Below, in pieces: positions 46,016-58,097 of a stretch of 64,000 bases of DNA. Where the stretch lies: assembly GCA_029168955.1 (NCBI GenBank), contig JAPDOI010001702.1:1-64000 (forward strand), read 5' to 3'. The notes beneath the pieces were generated by a model. The model did not search any database. It saw only the letters and a program-made list of their open reading frames with translations, and was not told where the DNA came from. Numbering within the stretch: position 1 is the first letter of the stretch; each line of letters begins with the position of its first letter. The DNA comes from Aplectana chamaeleonis. Lineage: Eukaryota > Nematoda > Chromadorea > Rhabditida > Cosmocercidae. Made by a program: the position numbers and the translations under genes.

Positions 46016-49000
46016 TTTTAGGAGGCTTCCACATCTTCATTTGAATTGAATGAAAAACAGGTTTTCAGAAGCATTCATCTGGAAAATATTGAGAAGTCCA
46101 AGCCGAATTTATTCTACAATTCGAGAATATCACAACGTCATTATTTGAAACCATTTAGTCATAAAAAAATCCAAACACAGTATTTTCTCTATTAGAAGAA
46201 CCTCCCATTTGAAATACAAAAAAAGAGAGAAGACTGAATAATAGAAGTAAACCCTCTTTCCGAAGTACACCTCTATTACTAGCACATTTCGGAACAGGAT
46301 GGGGAATGAACATTTTGACTGCGAAACAAGGCTTAGAAGAAGATGATAAAATTTATGAGTAGGGAAACAATCACTCAATCTAACTTGGTGGTTGTTGATG
46401 GCGAATTTCATAGTTTAGTTGTGATAATGTCCACTGTATTTCCACCATGGGCTTTTCGGAAAATGAGGCTGAAAAATAGAAGTACACCTGTATTAGGAGT
46501 TCACCCCAAAATTAGATATGAAAAATGGAAGTACATGCATCTCTCTGAAAACATGGTAGGTTTTTCGATTTATTCATTGATTCGAGATGTTCCGAAAATG
46601 CAATACTATAATTATTTAATCATTCCGTACTAAAGTCGAGTGCCCATGTCTATATGTCACTTCTCTTATCAATAATATTAATATTATCATCACTCTAATC
46701 ATCAGATTGAGTTTTTTCAACAATCCTGATATGCACTGCTTAAACACGAAGTATTATTTATTTCGCTCAAAATGGTCTTTCGTTAGAGAATAGCGTCTCG
46801 TTTGACAGTGTCTGGCCCTAGCAGTGAGTAAAGTGCGGTAATTAGTCCGAGTCGACGACTCCCGTAATTCACGGTTGCGATACCATTGACAACCAAGCAT
46901 GCCTCGCCCACTTTCCCTCGCGCTTGCTGCGCCCTCCACCCTGGCTCTCGCGACGGAGACACAAAGAAAAAGACGCTACTGTTGTGTCGTCGACTGGCAT
47001 CTGACAGATGAGCGAGGTTTTGCTGCATAATCTGGCAAACATCGGCCACGACCGCTTCGTCTTTAGAGATGCTGAGATTGAAATCACAAACTGAGAATGC
47101 ATTTCCTGCAGTACAAATTCTTCGAGTTTACCCGTATTTATATTCCCTAAAAATCGGGAAGAGTTCTAACGACCACTCTCTTTATAACACTTCAGTTCGC
47201 TTAAGAAAATTACGGGATGCAATACTAACCTGCTGATTAAACATATGATAAAGAAGAAAAGGCAAGGCAAACTCTATAAAAATGAGTACTTTCAAGCAAA
47301 AGTGGCTTGACGCTGACAAACACGTTCCTACAAAAAGAAACAATAGGAAAGTGGAGTGGGCGAGCTTACGAAAATTTAACAATGCTTCTTGAGAGCCAAT
47401 TCTCGTAGCTGAAATTTCGAATTCACGTAATCAAGTCGTGTCATTCTTCAGAGAAGAGCTTTGTGGTTCAGGAAATGAGCTTACTCCGGTTATTCTAGTA
47501 CCGGTGGAAATATTTTATACCTATTATCGACAAGAAGACATAAAGTCTGACCCACAGAACCGGATTCTTTTCGTTGATCAGAGAAGTGAACTGGTGAAAG
47601 TACAGAAGCAACTGAACCTTTCCAAACAAAAGAGTCTTTTATAGAGAGGCATCAGGCTGTTTCATGCGAAATATGTAGATCAACGGCTTGTTATTGAAAA
47701 TTGAAAGTTTTTGCCATGTGAAGTTTTTTTTTTTTTTTTTTTTTTTTGCCATCAGTTCCCAAAAAATTTTGTTAATTTTTTGAAGACTCCTTCATCCTGT
47801 TTTACTGTTGCTCCCTTTTTGGAACGTTTCTGTCTGCCCGAAACCACCTCTGCCTGAAACAGCTCCTTTTTGATAGAATTACTCACTTATTTGAAAATAC
47901 GTGGTGACCCACGAGAAATCTCCAAGATTTTCCGATTTGTACCGATTGATTTTATAACAGTAAGTAGCTTCTTTGTTGACCAGTTCCTCTGTACCACCTC
48001 ATTAAAAAAATTGCAGCCTATTACAGCCTACAACGTTTTTCACCGATTCGATCGAAGAAAAATATCGATAATTTTAGTGATACCTTCCTAGTTTCAAACC
48101 TTGTTGTGGGGGAACCCAAGATTCATCCATGAAAATAAGAATTTCTTTCAATACCAGATACATGATATCGTTATACGCGAGTGTTTTCTGGAGACTTCAT
48201 GGGAATGCTCTGATTTCTGAAAGCGCTAGCTTTCGCTCTTCTCTGGGATTCCGAGTGCTCCCCTCAAACTAGGTTTGCACTCATCCCTGTAGTGTACAGC
48301 CAAAGCTATAAATGGGTCCACCCCGCGGAGACGCAGAGATAGACAGTTTGCACTTTAGCCGGGAGGAGAGTGCCGGGCCGGCTGGCAGCGCCTTTCTTTT
48401 CGTCCTCTGCGCTCATCATACTGACTCGGACACCCCGCGTGCCGAGTTGTCAATACTCCGGAGACCGTAATTCACACCTCGCTCGCACCTCGCGTAGACA
48501 CCGCCCTCCTTGGGACAAAACGTCCCGCTGCCCGGAAAAACATCAAGTTCCAAGAAAAACATAGATTTCAAGAATTTTGAACGGGATTTTGAATTCCAAG
48601 TGCGTAGAAATCGTATTTTGTTTTCAAGAATTCCAGTTCTTGGCAAAATGATAGCGGTTTCTCTAAAAAAAATCCGAGTCTTCGAATATTGGAGTTCTTC
48701 TTCTACGAATTTTAGAGAAGAAAATTCGTATACAAAACCTCAGCTTCCTATAAATCATGTGTCCCAGGAAATCACAATTTTTTCGACTTTCGACGAATTT
48801 CCATCTTCAGATACCAGAAAGCAGAAATATTTTTCCCGAGATATAGATTTATCTCAATGGTCGATCAATTTCTAATTTTCAATTTTCTGTGAAGGCAGGA
48901 TTTTTCCAATTTTGCTGAAACTCGAAAAATTTTTTGAAGCAATAATTTTTCTGATTTAGGGCCCAACTCCCACTCCCGGAGCTTCTGAAAAAAAGGGGAG

Positions 49001-49167
49001 TTATCCGAATCCGCGCGCTTGAAGCAGATTACAGATGAATTTTTCTAGTTTCGCCGACGGCTTTTTTTGTTGCATGAAATTTTGCGTCTTGTATTCAAAC
49101 TGAAAAGCTATAAAATACCGAAAAAAAAATAGAAATTCGTCAGAAAGAACAGGAATACCCCCCGGAG
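46016..49167. other. Central region of foldback D, no gene recognised
   Basis: AT-rich with scattered decayed copies of the 312-bp unit and a 25-base T run at about 47727-47751. Short frames only, none identifiable. 48541-48640 repeats TTCCAAGAAAAAC/TTTCAAGAATTTT-like words. Confidence 0.45.
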
Positions 49168-49594
49168 ACCTCCCTCAATCAAACGGCGTTCCTGAAAATT
49201 GCATCCTCTCTTGTAAAATCATTTTTTATCTCAAGGGAATTAAGAGTTTTCAAATAACTTGTCTTCTAGCACATTTCGACTTTTTCAGGAGCGAAATGGC
49301 GTAATGCCCTGAAAAAGCGCTATTATCGGATTTGGGAAGAGTATCAGTGTTCAAATTATGGTAAAAAACTATGGTAACGAAATGCCGAGTTGCGAGTGGT
49401 GTTAACAATTATTGCTGAATCCCTTGAGCTCCTCGGGAAACTGGACTCTTTCTTCGAAATTCAAACCTTCGTTCCTGAAAATTTTGAGTTCTTTATAATA
49501 CACTTCAAATTTCATCATTGAATTCACCCTGGTCTTTGCGTAGGGACTCATAATGAAATGCATATATACTCGCAACAATCACTATAGACATTTA

Positions 49595-49841
49595 CAGGCC
49601 ATAAAACGGCCAATGTCTCACCGTCGACTGCGGACCACGCGCTGCGCGACCGCACGTGCGTCGGAAGCAGACGAGTTTTGGCCGCCGCGCGATGAGTTTT
49701 AGCCGCCGCACGACGAGTTTCGGCCGCCGCGGCATCACGAACAACGCGCGGCGGCCAAAACCCGTCTGCTTCCGACGCGCCTGCGGTCGCGCAGCGCGTC
49801 GTACGCAGTCGACGGTGAGACATTGGCCGTTTTATGGCCTG
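49595..49841. mobile_element. GC-rich palindromic MITE, 247 bp, TA duplication
   Basis: CAGGCCATAAAACGGCCAAT and its complement, flanked by TA (49593-49594; 49842-49843). The left arm of D near 44755 has the empty site (AAATGAAAATAAATGTC). The inside holds three ~27-bp units of CGACGAGTTTTGGCCGCCGC. Far richer in GC than its surroundings. Confidence 0.95.
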
Positions 49842-50563
49842 TATTTTCATTTAATCACATGCAATGGAAACTTTAGATTTGACTCGATTCACTGATTATT
49901 ATCATTTGTGGCCCTAGAGGGCCGATGGGTTAGTTCGGAAAGCCATCGCGTGTTTACATGAGCCAATTCCCCGTCGCTAGCCGCTGATTTGATGGGTTGA
50001 TGGCTGAGGGTCGTCGAAGACGGAGGGCGCTACAAATGAGACGGGGGTGAGGGACCAGCGGAAATCAGTGGACTGCTGCCCCTGGAAACTGCATGAAGAA
50101 AAAGTGCGTATGACGCGGAGGGCGCAGAGAGCAGCCGCATGGTGGGGACGCAGACAGTGGACGCCGAGCCCCCCTCTCCATGAAACTGTGGTATACATAT
50201 TCGCTGCCTGCGAAATTTTGTTAGTTCAAAACGAAACCCCATCAGTACCTATACCATTGGATAGCCCTCAACACCAGGATCACGAATATCGCTCCAGTTT
50301 CGATCAAGGTTGACATTGAAGCGAGTTATACGAAAAAGACGCTAAAACCCGACCTCGCACGACTTCTGACCAAAATAATATGAGCGGTGTTGTACCTCCA
50401 TGGGATATGATGTATGATGCCCAGAGAATCAAAAAAAAATTATTCGATTGAAGTATGTTTAATGGTTTTAGATAAAGGGTAGACAGGCATGTTAGTACGC
50501 ATACGAGTGCTCCAATCCTCAACAATTCTTTATAGAGCGAAATGAATTCTTAATGAGATAATA

Positions 50564-50564
<1 letters not shown>

Positions 50565-50647
<83 letters not shown>
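50565..50647. repeat. (TA)n microsatellite 1
   Basis: About 41 uninterrupted TA units. Confidence 0.98.
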
Positions 50648-50988
<341 letters not shown>

Positions 50989-51144
50989 TACTTCATCATC
51001 AACCGAAAAGGCTAGCGATTGTGACTGCGTTCTATGAAGCAACCGAAGCAGAGGCGATACAATCGCCACTGCCTCGGCTGCTTCATAGAACACAGTTACA
51101 GCTGCTATGTAGTGTTTTCAGTAGATGATAAAGTGCATATTATA
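50989..51144. repeat. Second long hairpin beside the TA array
   Basis: GTTCTATGAAGCAACCGAAG pairs with its near complement at 51075-51095 (CTGCCTCGGCTGCTTCATAG). The stem is ~75 bp with some mismatches and a loop of only a few bases. Unrelated in sequence to the first hairpin. Confidence 0.88.
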
Positions 51145-52842
51145 TAGTCATCACTATCTCATTCTAAATTTGTTTCGTTCCTCGAAACGATATTCAGCAG
51201 TTTTCTACCATTACAAGGCACATGTCAGTCATTGAGCACAATGCCTAGGTAAGCACAAAAAACATGAATGCTCGAAAAATGAAACGGATTGTGGAAAACA
51301 GGCATATTAGATTAACGAGTAAACAGAGGAAAATGAAAAAGTGCGGAATTTTCATTGCTGGATTCGAACCTATCATACCGCTCCATTCTCGCTGCTTAGT
51401 AATCCACTTCGTTATCTTTTCGGCTATCGCTGCTGATAACACTATGCTGCTTTACTCGAGTGAAAGAAGAATGCAAATCATGAGATGATTTCGGAAACGG
51501 CTCATATCTCAAGAATGAGCCAGAGTCGAGGCGCCAAACTTTATAAATGCTAATTTCGTCATACCATAAGGCGCAGTTGTTTTCAGTGCATTTGCTTTGA
51601 CTAAGAAATTTTAGTAAATTTTAATCAGCTTTTGTCATTTTTTTACCTACCAAAAAGTCCGTTGATGAAATCCTGCATACATTTTTGTTCCCTTATTCAT
51701 CCCTCACAACTTCCACTGGGACGTTTTCCAAAACGTCGCGGGTCTGAAATCCAGTCCCTAGTAAGAGACACCTCTCTGTGTTTCTAGGAGAGAATCGTAG
51801 AATTACACAATTCTTCCTCTATCAAACATTTCTTGCAAATTTCCGTCAAGCCCAGTCTCCTGAACTTCTGTGTGAGGCATCTTTCATAGTCCTCACCGCA
51901 AGCGCGGTAAGCGCGGCGGGCTATGCGAATTCTCACCGCGCTACACGCGCGGAGCGCGCCCATAGCGGTACCGCCTAAACCGCCATGGCGGTTTCACCAT
52001 TTTAATCAATACTCGCTTCTCAAATTGAGTCCACTGCAACATGAACTTCTTGGGACTATCCTACGCTACCGAAAAGGCAAGACAGGAACTCCTGTGCATG
52101 TCACAGTTGAGGCCCAACTTTAGCCCGCACCGCACTGGCGGAGCCGTCGGAGATTGCGTAGTTGCTTTCACCGCGTGCCACTCGGTGTTTCATAGTCCAC
52201 CGCTAATCCTGCGCGTCCCGCGCGTGCCCCTCTTGCCGTAAGGACTAGAAAGATGCCTAAGGCGAAATCCCCGCCCACTCCCTCAACGGTCTCTGATCGA
52301 AACAGTCAACTGAAAAATCGACTCCGAGAAGAAAATAGTGTTCAAATGTGGTGAATTTTTTAATCTCTGCAACATGGGATTGGTTTGATCAGTTGATAAT
52401 CGTATGTTTTGTTGAAATCAATTTTGCCGTCGTTTGCTTTGATCAATAGCTGTTGAGAGAAAAGAGCGGGGATTGCGCTTCACACAGAATCTCAGGGCCT
52501 TGTAGGGATGTTTGGAGCTCTTTTTAGCCGCTTTTCAGACACTGTTGTTACCATAAGCCTTGGACACTTCGAATTTCGGTGAAAATTCGGAAACGGTTTT
52601 TATTGTAAGCACTGCCTCTAAGTTATCTTTCGGTAGAACAGTCACCGTTCATTTGCAGAACTGCTTTTCCATTTGTTTGGCAGACGATCGGCCCCACGGG
52701 CCAAGGAGAAGCGGTGCTTAGATGTAATCCCTCGCTTTCACATTGGTCACTGGCAAAGGAATGTCACTAGGAGAAGGTGGTCATTCCGAGCGAAATGTGT
52801 CTTTGTAACATCAATTTTTGACGAGAAAGTCGAATTTGATCT
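51145..52842. other. Unassigned, with a dispersed repeat at 51985-52100
   Basis: 51985-52100 (CATGGCGGTTTCACC...CAATACTCGCTTCTCA) recurs at 60414-60530, and the GCGGTACCGCC-type GC words recur near 54540-54610. The remainder has no recognisable gene; several short frames overlap GC-rich repeat sequence. Confidence 0.5.
51345..51432 (-). pseudogene. Possible degenerate tRNA-like sequence
   Basis: The minus strand contains GGTTCGAATCC (a perfect B box) about 55 bases after an AGTGG word, with a Ser-like layout. The T-arm pairs only two of five positions and there is no acceptor stem, so it is at most a pseudogene or tRNA-derived repeat. Confidence 0.3.
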
Positions 52843-52846
52843 TTAG

Positions 52847-53304
52847 ACGCACTGGACACCCAAAAAATTATATTTCAGATTTCATGCTTATCTCGGAGAG
52901 AGCCATTCTCTGATCATAATGGTATTTCTGGAATCGTCCCAGATCCCCGACAAACGGAGATATGGCTCCTTGAAAACGCCTGCATTTTGAGGGTCAAAAT
53001 TCCGTGTACGAGTTGTCTCAGGCCTGTATTTCTCTTCGTTCGAATTCGCTGCACGATAGCAATACAGGATGAGGAGATAGACCGGAATTGGACCAAAGAA
53101 CGACGACACGTTGAGAATTCATTCATCCATTTAGCCGCTATCGAGTTCGTAAATCTGGTAGGGGGCCGGGCCAGTGGTGGTCGTCCATATCTCGCTTATT
53201 TGAAGGAACTGAGATCTCGCATTTGGCACGTGTTACGCAGGAGGGGTCTTCTACACAATTACATGAAAATCTCAAAAATTCATATCTGAGGGTATACTGT
53301 GCCT
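52847..53304. mobile_element. MITE family 2, copy 1
   Basis: Left end ACGCACTGGACACCC, right end GGGTATACTGTGCCT before TTAA. The interior (GGAGATATGGCTCCTTGAAA, GAGTTGTCTCAGGCCTGT) matches 53967-54440 in reverse. Confidence 0.85.
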
Positions 53305-53308
53305 TTAA

Positions 53309-53960
53309 GGCAGTGTTCACGATGGAATATGGTTGTCGATTTCTCCGTTGAATATGGGAGGTCAGAGGCCCACTGAGACAATCGTGCCAGAAAAAGCAGT
53401 GAAAAATGCCCAGAAACCGCTTTTCTTTACCAAAACATGATCGCTTTTGCGACGTTTCAATTCTGACATTGGAAGAATTGATCGTTCCGGAGGAGTGAAC
53501 TGTTCAATGTAATAAACGTGATAAACCGAATCGACTTTGACATCTTAGTGTTAATTCTTTTGAAACCGGTTGTTTTCCTTTCTTCCTTGTAACGAAGGAT
53601 TGGACCAAAGACCGACCTCTGAACCGAGGAAGCCTTTTATAGGCTGCGAAAACTTCATTCGGAGGCAATTTCAGAATTCCAAAGTTTGTGAATGACTCTG
53701 CGAAGACCCACTAGTCCGATTAAACGCAAAAACTGAAACAGTTTTTACCGCGCACGATGTCTTCAAAGCTGCCCTCCGTTTCTCTGAACGCAGTTACGAA
53801 GTTAATAATGGATTGCCGTACTTAGTTTTCATTATGACCCCTTTGACCTATCTTAATCTTTTCTGAAATAAACTGAGCTCTGTATTCGTGTTCAGCGCCC
53901 AAAATAACCACTCTGGACAAACTTTTCGAGGAAAAATTCGGATTCCGGCGCCGCAAAAGT
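53309..53960. mobile_element. Family 1 MITE end and unassigned sequence
   Basis: GGCAGTGTTCACGATGG follows directly on the TTAA that ends the family 2 copy. No matching opposite end is found; a weak candidate (GCGCACGATGTCTTCAAAG) is near 53755. Confidence 0.5.
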
Positions 53961-53966
53961 CCTTGA

Positions 53967-54440
53967 AGGCACAGTACACCCTCAGATATGAATTTTGAGA
54001 TTTTCGTGTAATTGTGTAGAAGACCCCTCCTGCATAACACATGCCAAATGCGAGATCTCATTTTCTCCAAATAAGCTAGAAGCGACCACCACAGGCCCGA
54101 CCCCCTCCAGCCTCCACCAAAGGCCCGGCACCCTTCCTGATTTTCGATCTCAACAGATGGATGGATGATTTTCAACCGAGTCGTCGTTCTTCACTCCCTT
54201 TCCAATCTATCTCCTCATCCTTGGTTGCTCTCGCGCCGGAGACTGCGAATCAAGAGAAAAACAGGCCTGAGACAACTCTTCCATCAAATTTTTGCCTTCA
54301 GAAGACAGGCGTTTTCAGAGAGCCATGTCTCCGTTCATAGGGGTCTTGGACGATTTCAGAAATAGCATTGTGATCAGAGTGTGACCCTCTCCAAGATAAG
54401 GATGAAACCTAGAAAATAATTTTCTGGGTGTCCTGTGCCT
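53967..54440. mobile_element. MITE family 2, copy 2 (inverted)
   Basis: AGGCACAGTACACCCTCAGA to GGGTGTCCTGTGCCT, with TTGA on the left and TTAA on the right. Opposite orientation to copy 1. Confidence 0.88.
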
Positions 54441-54444
54441 TTAA

Positions 54445-55060
54445 GGTCTCCCTCACTCTATGAGTCTCCGGAAGTCGAAACAAGTTCCCGGCTCAAACAT
54501 CGTTCAGAGAGGTTATTTATGCATCTCTCATAGCCCTCGCCGCCAGCGCGGCACGCTCGTGACGCGCACCGCCATAGCGGCAGAGCCCAAACCGCCATGG
54601 CGGCATAGGTTCGTTGGGGTGGAGACAGAGGCCCGAGAGGTGAAGGTTGATAAGAATACCTGAGTGGGAAATGGTGAGGGTCCCCTATTGGCTTGCTACT
54701 TCAAAATTTGACGTTTTTTTTAATCCTCTTTTTGTTGCATTCAATAAATTTTTATATTAATCATTAATTTTGAAGCATTTTTTCGTTAGATGGCCTTCTT
54801 TTGAAATTCATTAATTTTAACGAAATGATCTGCCTAGGTCATAAAAAGTTTCCTTTGAGCTGTCTTGGAGTCACAACTTACCGGGAAATTTTTCCAAGCG
54901 ATTCTTGAAAAACTACCCGTTCCTCGCTCATAAAATTTTTGCCCTTTGAAATGGATCTTTTAACGGAGCTGTTTCCAAAATCTTCATTGAACTTTGCGTC
55001 GAATTATGTTTTCAAAATGAGGAAAATACGTTTCTCACTCTCAGCCAATTTCAATTTATA
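54445..55060. other. Unassigned, GC-rich then AT-rich
   Basis: 54520-54620 holds GCGGCACGC/ACCGCCATAGCGGC words shared with 51900-51990. The rest is AT-rich without a gene. Confidence 0.45.
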
Positions 55061-55156
55061 CTCAGGTAAAACTAGTTGTCGAGAATCGGACGAAAAGTTG
55101 TCCTGCAGGCGTACGAATGCAGGACAACTTTCGCAGACTCTAGAGAATTCTGGGGC

Positions 55157-55426
55157 GGCATGCACGTACGCGGCGGGTTAGGTTGGGGTTAGGCAGGGTT
55201 TGGAGCGTCGGCGCGTTTGATGATAGCAGGGCCAGGGCTAAAAGGGGGTTACGCTAGCACTGAAAAATCGTTCCCTCGCAAACCCTACGTAGGAAGGTGG
55301 GGCAGCCGAAACCCCGTTGAGACCGCAACTAATGATTATTTCCAGCACTCGCACAGCAATGATCAGACGCGCCGACGCCCCAAACCCTGGCTAACCCCAA
55401 CCTAACCAGCCGCGTACGTGCATGCC
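55157..55426. mobile_element. G-rich palindromic MITE in C2, 270 bp
   Basis: GGCATGCACGTACGCGGCGG and its complement; the arms continue with GGTTAGGTTGGGGTTAGGCAG. C1 is uninterrupted at this point (near 32660). The arms contain a telomere-like GGGGTTAGGC. Confidence 0.88.
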
Positions 55427-55949
55427 ACCCTTGGAAAACCTTTCGCCCAATTCTCGACAATGCCCCACAACTTCTCGACCAATTCCCGTCAACTCCTTGA
55501 CCGATTCTCGACAGTTAACACATGGTCATACACATGTACAACTGTATGTGCTTACCAAAAACTTCGGCTCCTACCCTACAGTTGATTACAAAGTTTGTTG
55601 AAGCCTACTGTGATGACTTCATAACAAATTGTTTGCCGAATTCCCAACTTGGTTCGTTCCATCGACGTTCGGCAGAGGCAAACTGTGCATCGTATATGCT
55701 GTGGGTTTACAAAATCGTTCAACATGGGCCGCTATTGGCCTTGCCCAGCACCAGTGCGCTATCAGTGTAGCGGTCTTCGGAATTACTCTAAGACGGTGAA
55801 AGTTTGAGAAGAGAGTAAATCGACCACGCTGGACTCAAATTTCGTGCTCTTCTCCTCTCCTAGTTTCTAAATTTGTTGACTCCTGGAGGGACCACACCTG
55901 AAAAAGGTGTAAGCCAGTGTACTGTAGCGGTGTTCAGCCTCCATTTTAA

Positions 55950-56433
55950 AGGCAGTGTTCACGATGATTCTCGTTTCCAAGTTTTCCGCTCAAAACAACG
56001 CTTTGGCAACCAAGTGTTACCAAAATCACGAAGAAACGGCGAGAAACGCACTAATTCGTCTTATTTCAGTGACATTATTCTATGGCCTGGACTAGTTGTC
56101 CAGTTGTATGAACATGTTCACGGTGGTTGTCACCGGTAAAAAATGGGACCAATCGAAAATGGAAGAATATTTTGGGCAAAACAGTATTAGTTAGGGCCCG
56201 AAGGAAAGAACGGAGCAACACAGAATGGAGAATCGCAAAAGGCGGGTCCACATAAGATTTCATTGTTACAACGAACAGTTCCATTGATACTTAAGAGGCG
56301 GGCTGATACTTGAGGATTTCGTGCCCTTCTGGTGCGTTTTTCTCGGTTTCTTCGTCATTTCAGTTCTACTCGGGTGCCAAACAGTCGATTTAGCGATTAA
56401 TCTCAAAATCGAAGATTATCGTGAACACTGCCT
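55950..56433. mobile_element. MITE family 1, 484 bp, TTAA duplication
   Basis: AGGCAGTGTTCACGATG to CGTGAACACTGCCT, with TTAA at 55946-55949 and 56434-56437. C1 has the unoccupied site near 32088 (CATCTTAGGTGG in reverse). This copy supplies the empty site for the mariner. Confidence 0.93.
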
Positions 56434-56516
56434 TTAAGCGGTGAAAGTTTGCATAAAAGGTGAATCGACCCCGGTAGATTCAAATATCCTACTTTCGCGA
56501 CCCATACTCTGCAAAA

Positions 56517-56612
56517 TGTGGACTTCCGGCGGGTCCACACCTGCAGCCAGCGGCCAAACCGCTGGCTGGCCGAACTGCTGGCTCCAGGTGTGGACCCGCC
56601 GGAAGTCCACAT
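56517..56612. repeat. Hairpin of C elements
   Basis: TGTGGACTTCCGGCGGGTCC mirrored by GGACCCGCCGGAAGTCCACA, ~45-bp arms with CCAGCGG/CCGCTGG inside. Confidence 0.93.
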
Positions 56613-57611
56613 ACATATTGTACATCAATATAATGCTAAACAACCATTGCAAAGTTCAGATTTGCATATTTCGGTCAGAACTGAATCACTCGAGATTTAT
56701 TCGAATGAACATTCTTAATTTCGAACGTTGTTCTGATACTTTTTGGGTAACTTCTTGAATAATATATTTTATATCCGACTGCTGCAAATTCAATCGGAAA
56801 AATGATCAGTACTTGAAAGCTAGAAATCCTTCAAAATTCACTAACTTGAAAATCTCATGTTTTGACATGTTCGCTATTTACAGGAGATGAAAATTTAAAA
56901 AGAAAACGAGTTTGATATTCAAGAATGTGGTGTAGAGAGGGTTCTGAAGTGATGTGCCGAATTCTTGGAAAAATTTCGACATCTTCTAGACATAATCTCA
57001 ATTTCGGAAGGAGTTGTCGAGAAATCTGTCTGATTTCTCGGCAAGCACTCGTTCCCCCGAATTCTCGGCAACTTTCTCTGGAATTCTGAACAAATCGGCC
57101 GCAATTCTCGACAAATATGTACTAACTTTGCTTGCCCCGTAAGCCAGCCACTCAGATGATAGCAGGCCCTGAGCCCACCCCGAATGCACCCCGAGCCGCG
57201 TCTATGTTGCGATCATGGTGACAAATTTGGCAATTTCCGGGCCACTTATGTTGCGACCCAGGCCGCATGCGTTGCGCTCCGGGTGCTACCGAAGAGATTG
57301 ATTCTTGCAGCGCCCTGAGCGCAACTGTCGGCTGATGACGTCACAGTATATCATGCAGCGTACATGGTTGCGCCCGGGCGCTTTCTATAAAACGGTTTTA
57401 GCAACACAGTTGCAAAAATCGATACATCGACTTGGTTAAGATGCTTCGCTGATTGATTATCGCACCCATTTAAGCTAATCGATTTTTCAAGGAAGAATCC
57501 AACGATTCCCACACGTTCACCGAATTCCCCCACCCTACTGAATTTCCTTGGATTTATGTGACCCTTAATTGTCCCTTTTTTAAGCTAGAGCTGATTATGA
57601 AATACCTTTAA

Positions 57612-58097
57612 AGGCAGTGTTCACGATGAAAAACGTTTTCGAAATTCCACTAGGAATGGGTAGTGGAGGGGCACACTGCAACGTTAACGTCGAAAGAACG
57701 CATGAAAACGAGCCAGGAAGAGCCCCAAAAGAGCCCGAAGTTGCAACTTCGAGCGCATTGAAAACCCCAAAAGCGCATCACACGCCCACCGACGTGAACA
57801 AATGAATGCTCGAGATCGTGAGATGAGCGATGATTTTCAATCGTTAGCCCCGTTCTTCCCTTCATTCTCAGCTTCTCTCTTTACTCAGGTCAACTCGCAT
57901 AGATCGGCTGCAAAAGACGGAAGTTACAAGCCTCGGACAACTCGTCCACCATGTTTCCATAGCTCAATCTTTGAGGGACCATACCTGCGTTCACAGAAGG
58001 TCTTGTATGATTTCAGAGACACCATTGGAATCAGCATGGGGCCGTTTTCAAGATAGGCGAAAAAACAGAAAAACGATTTTCATCGTGAACACTGCCT
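57612..58097. mobile_element. Chimeric MITE: family 1 ends, family 2-like interior
   Basis: AGGCAGTGTTCACGATG and CATCGTGAACACTGCCT ends with TTAA at 57608-57611 and 58098-58101. The right interior (GGACAACTCGTCCACCATGT, TTTCAGAGACACCATTGGAA) matches family 2, not the other family 1 copy. Confidence 0.88.

Larger units (their letters stand above)
42712..50392. mobile_element. Foldback element D, 7.68 kb, TA flanks
   Basis: Ends CAATACCGCTCATAGGAT and, as complement, CAACACCGCTCATATTAT, with TA at 42710-42711 and 50393-50394. Arms pair over about 1 kb each when insertions are removed (left 42712-42949 plus 44445-45195; right 49168-50392 less a MITE). The ~4-kb centre (45196-49167) is not a simple inverted repeat. 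No transposase. First bases match those of A and resemble E. Confidence 0.92.

Noticed and set aside
51345..51432. tRNA gene on the minus strand
   Set aside because: Only the B box is good. The acceptor stem is absent and the T-stem mostly unpaired, so it is listed only as a possible degenerate relic.
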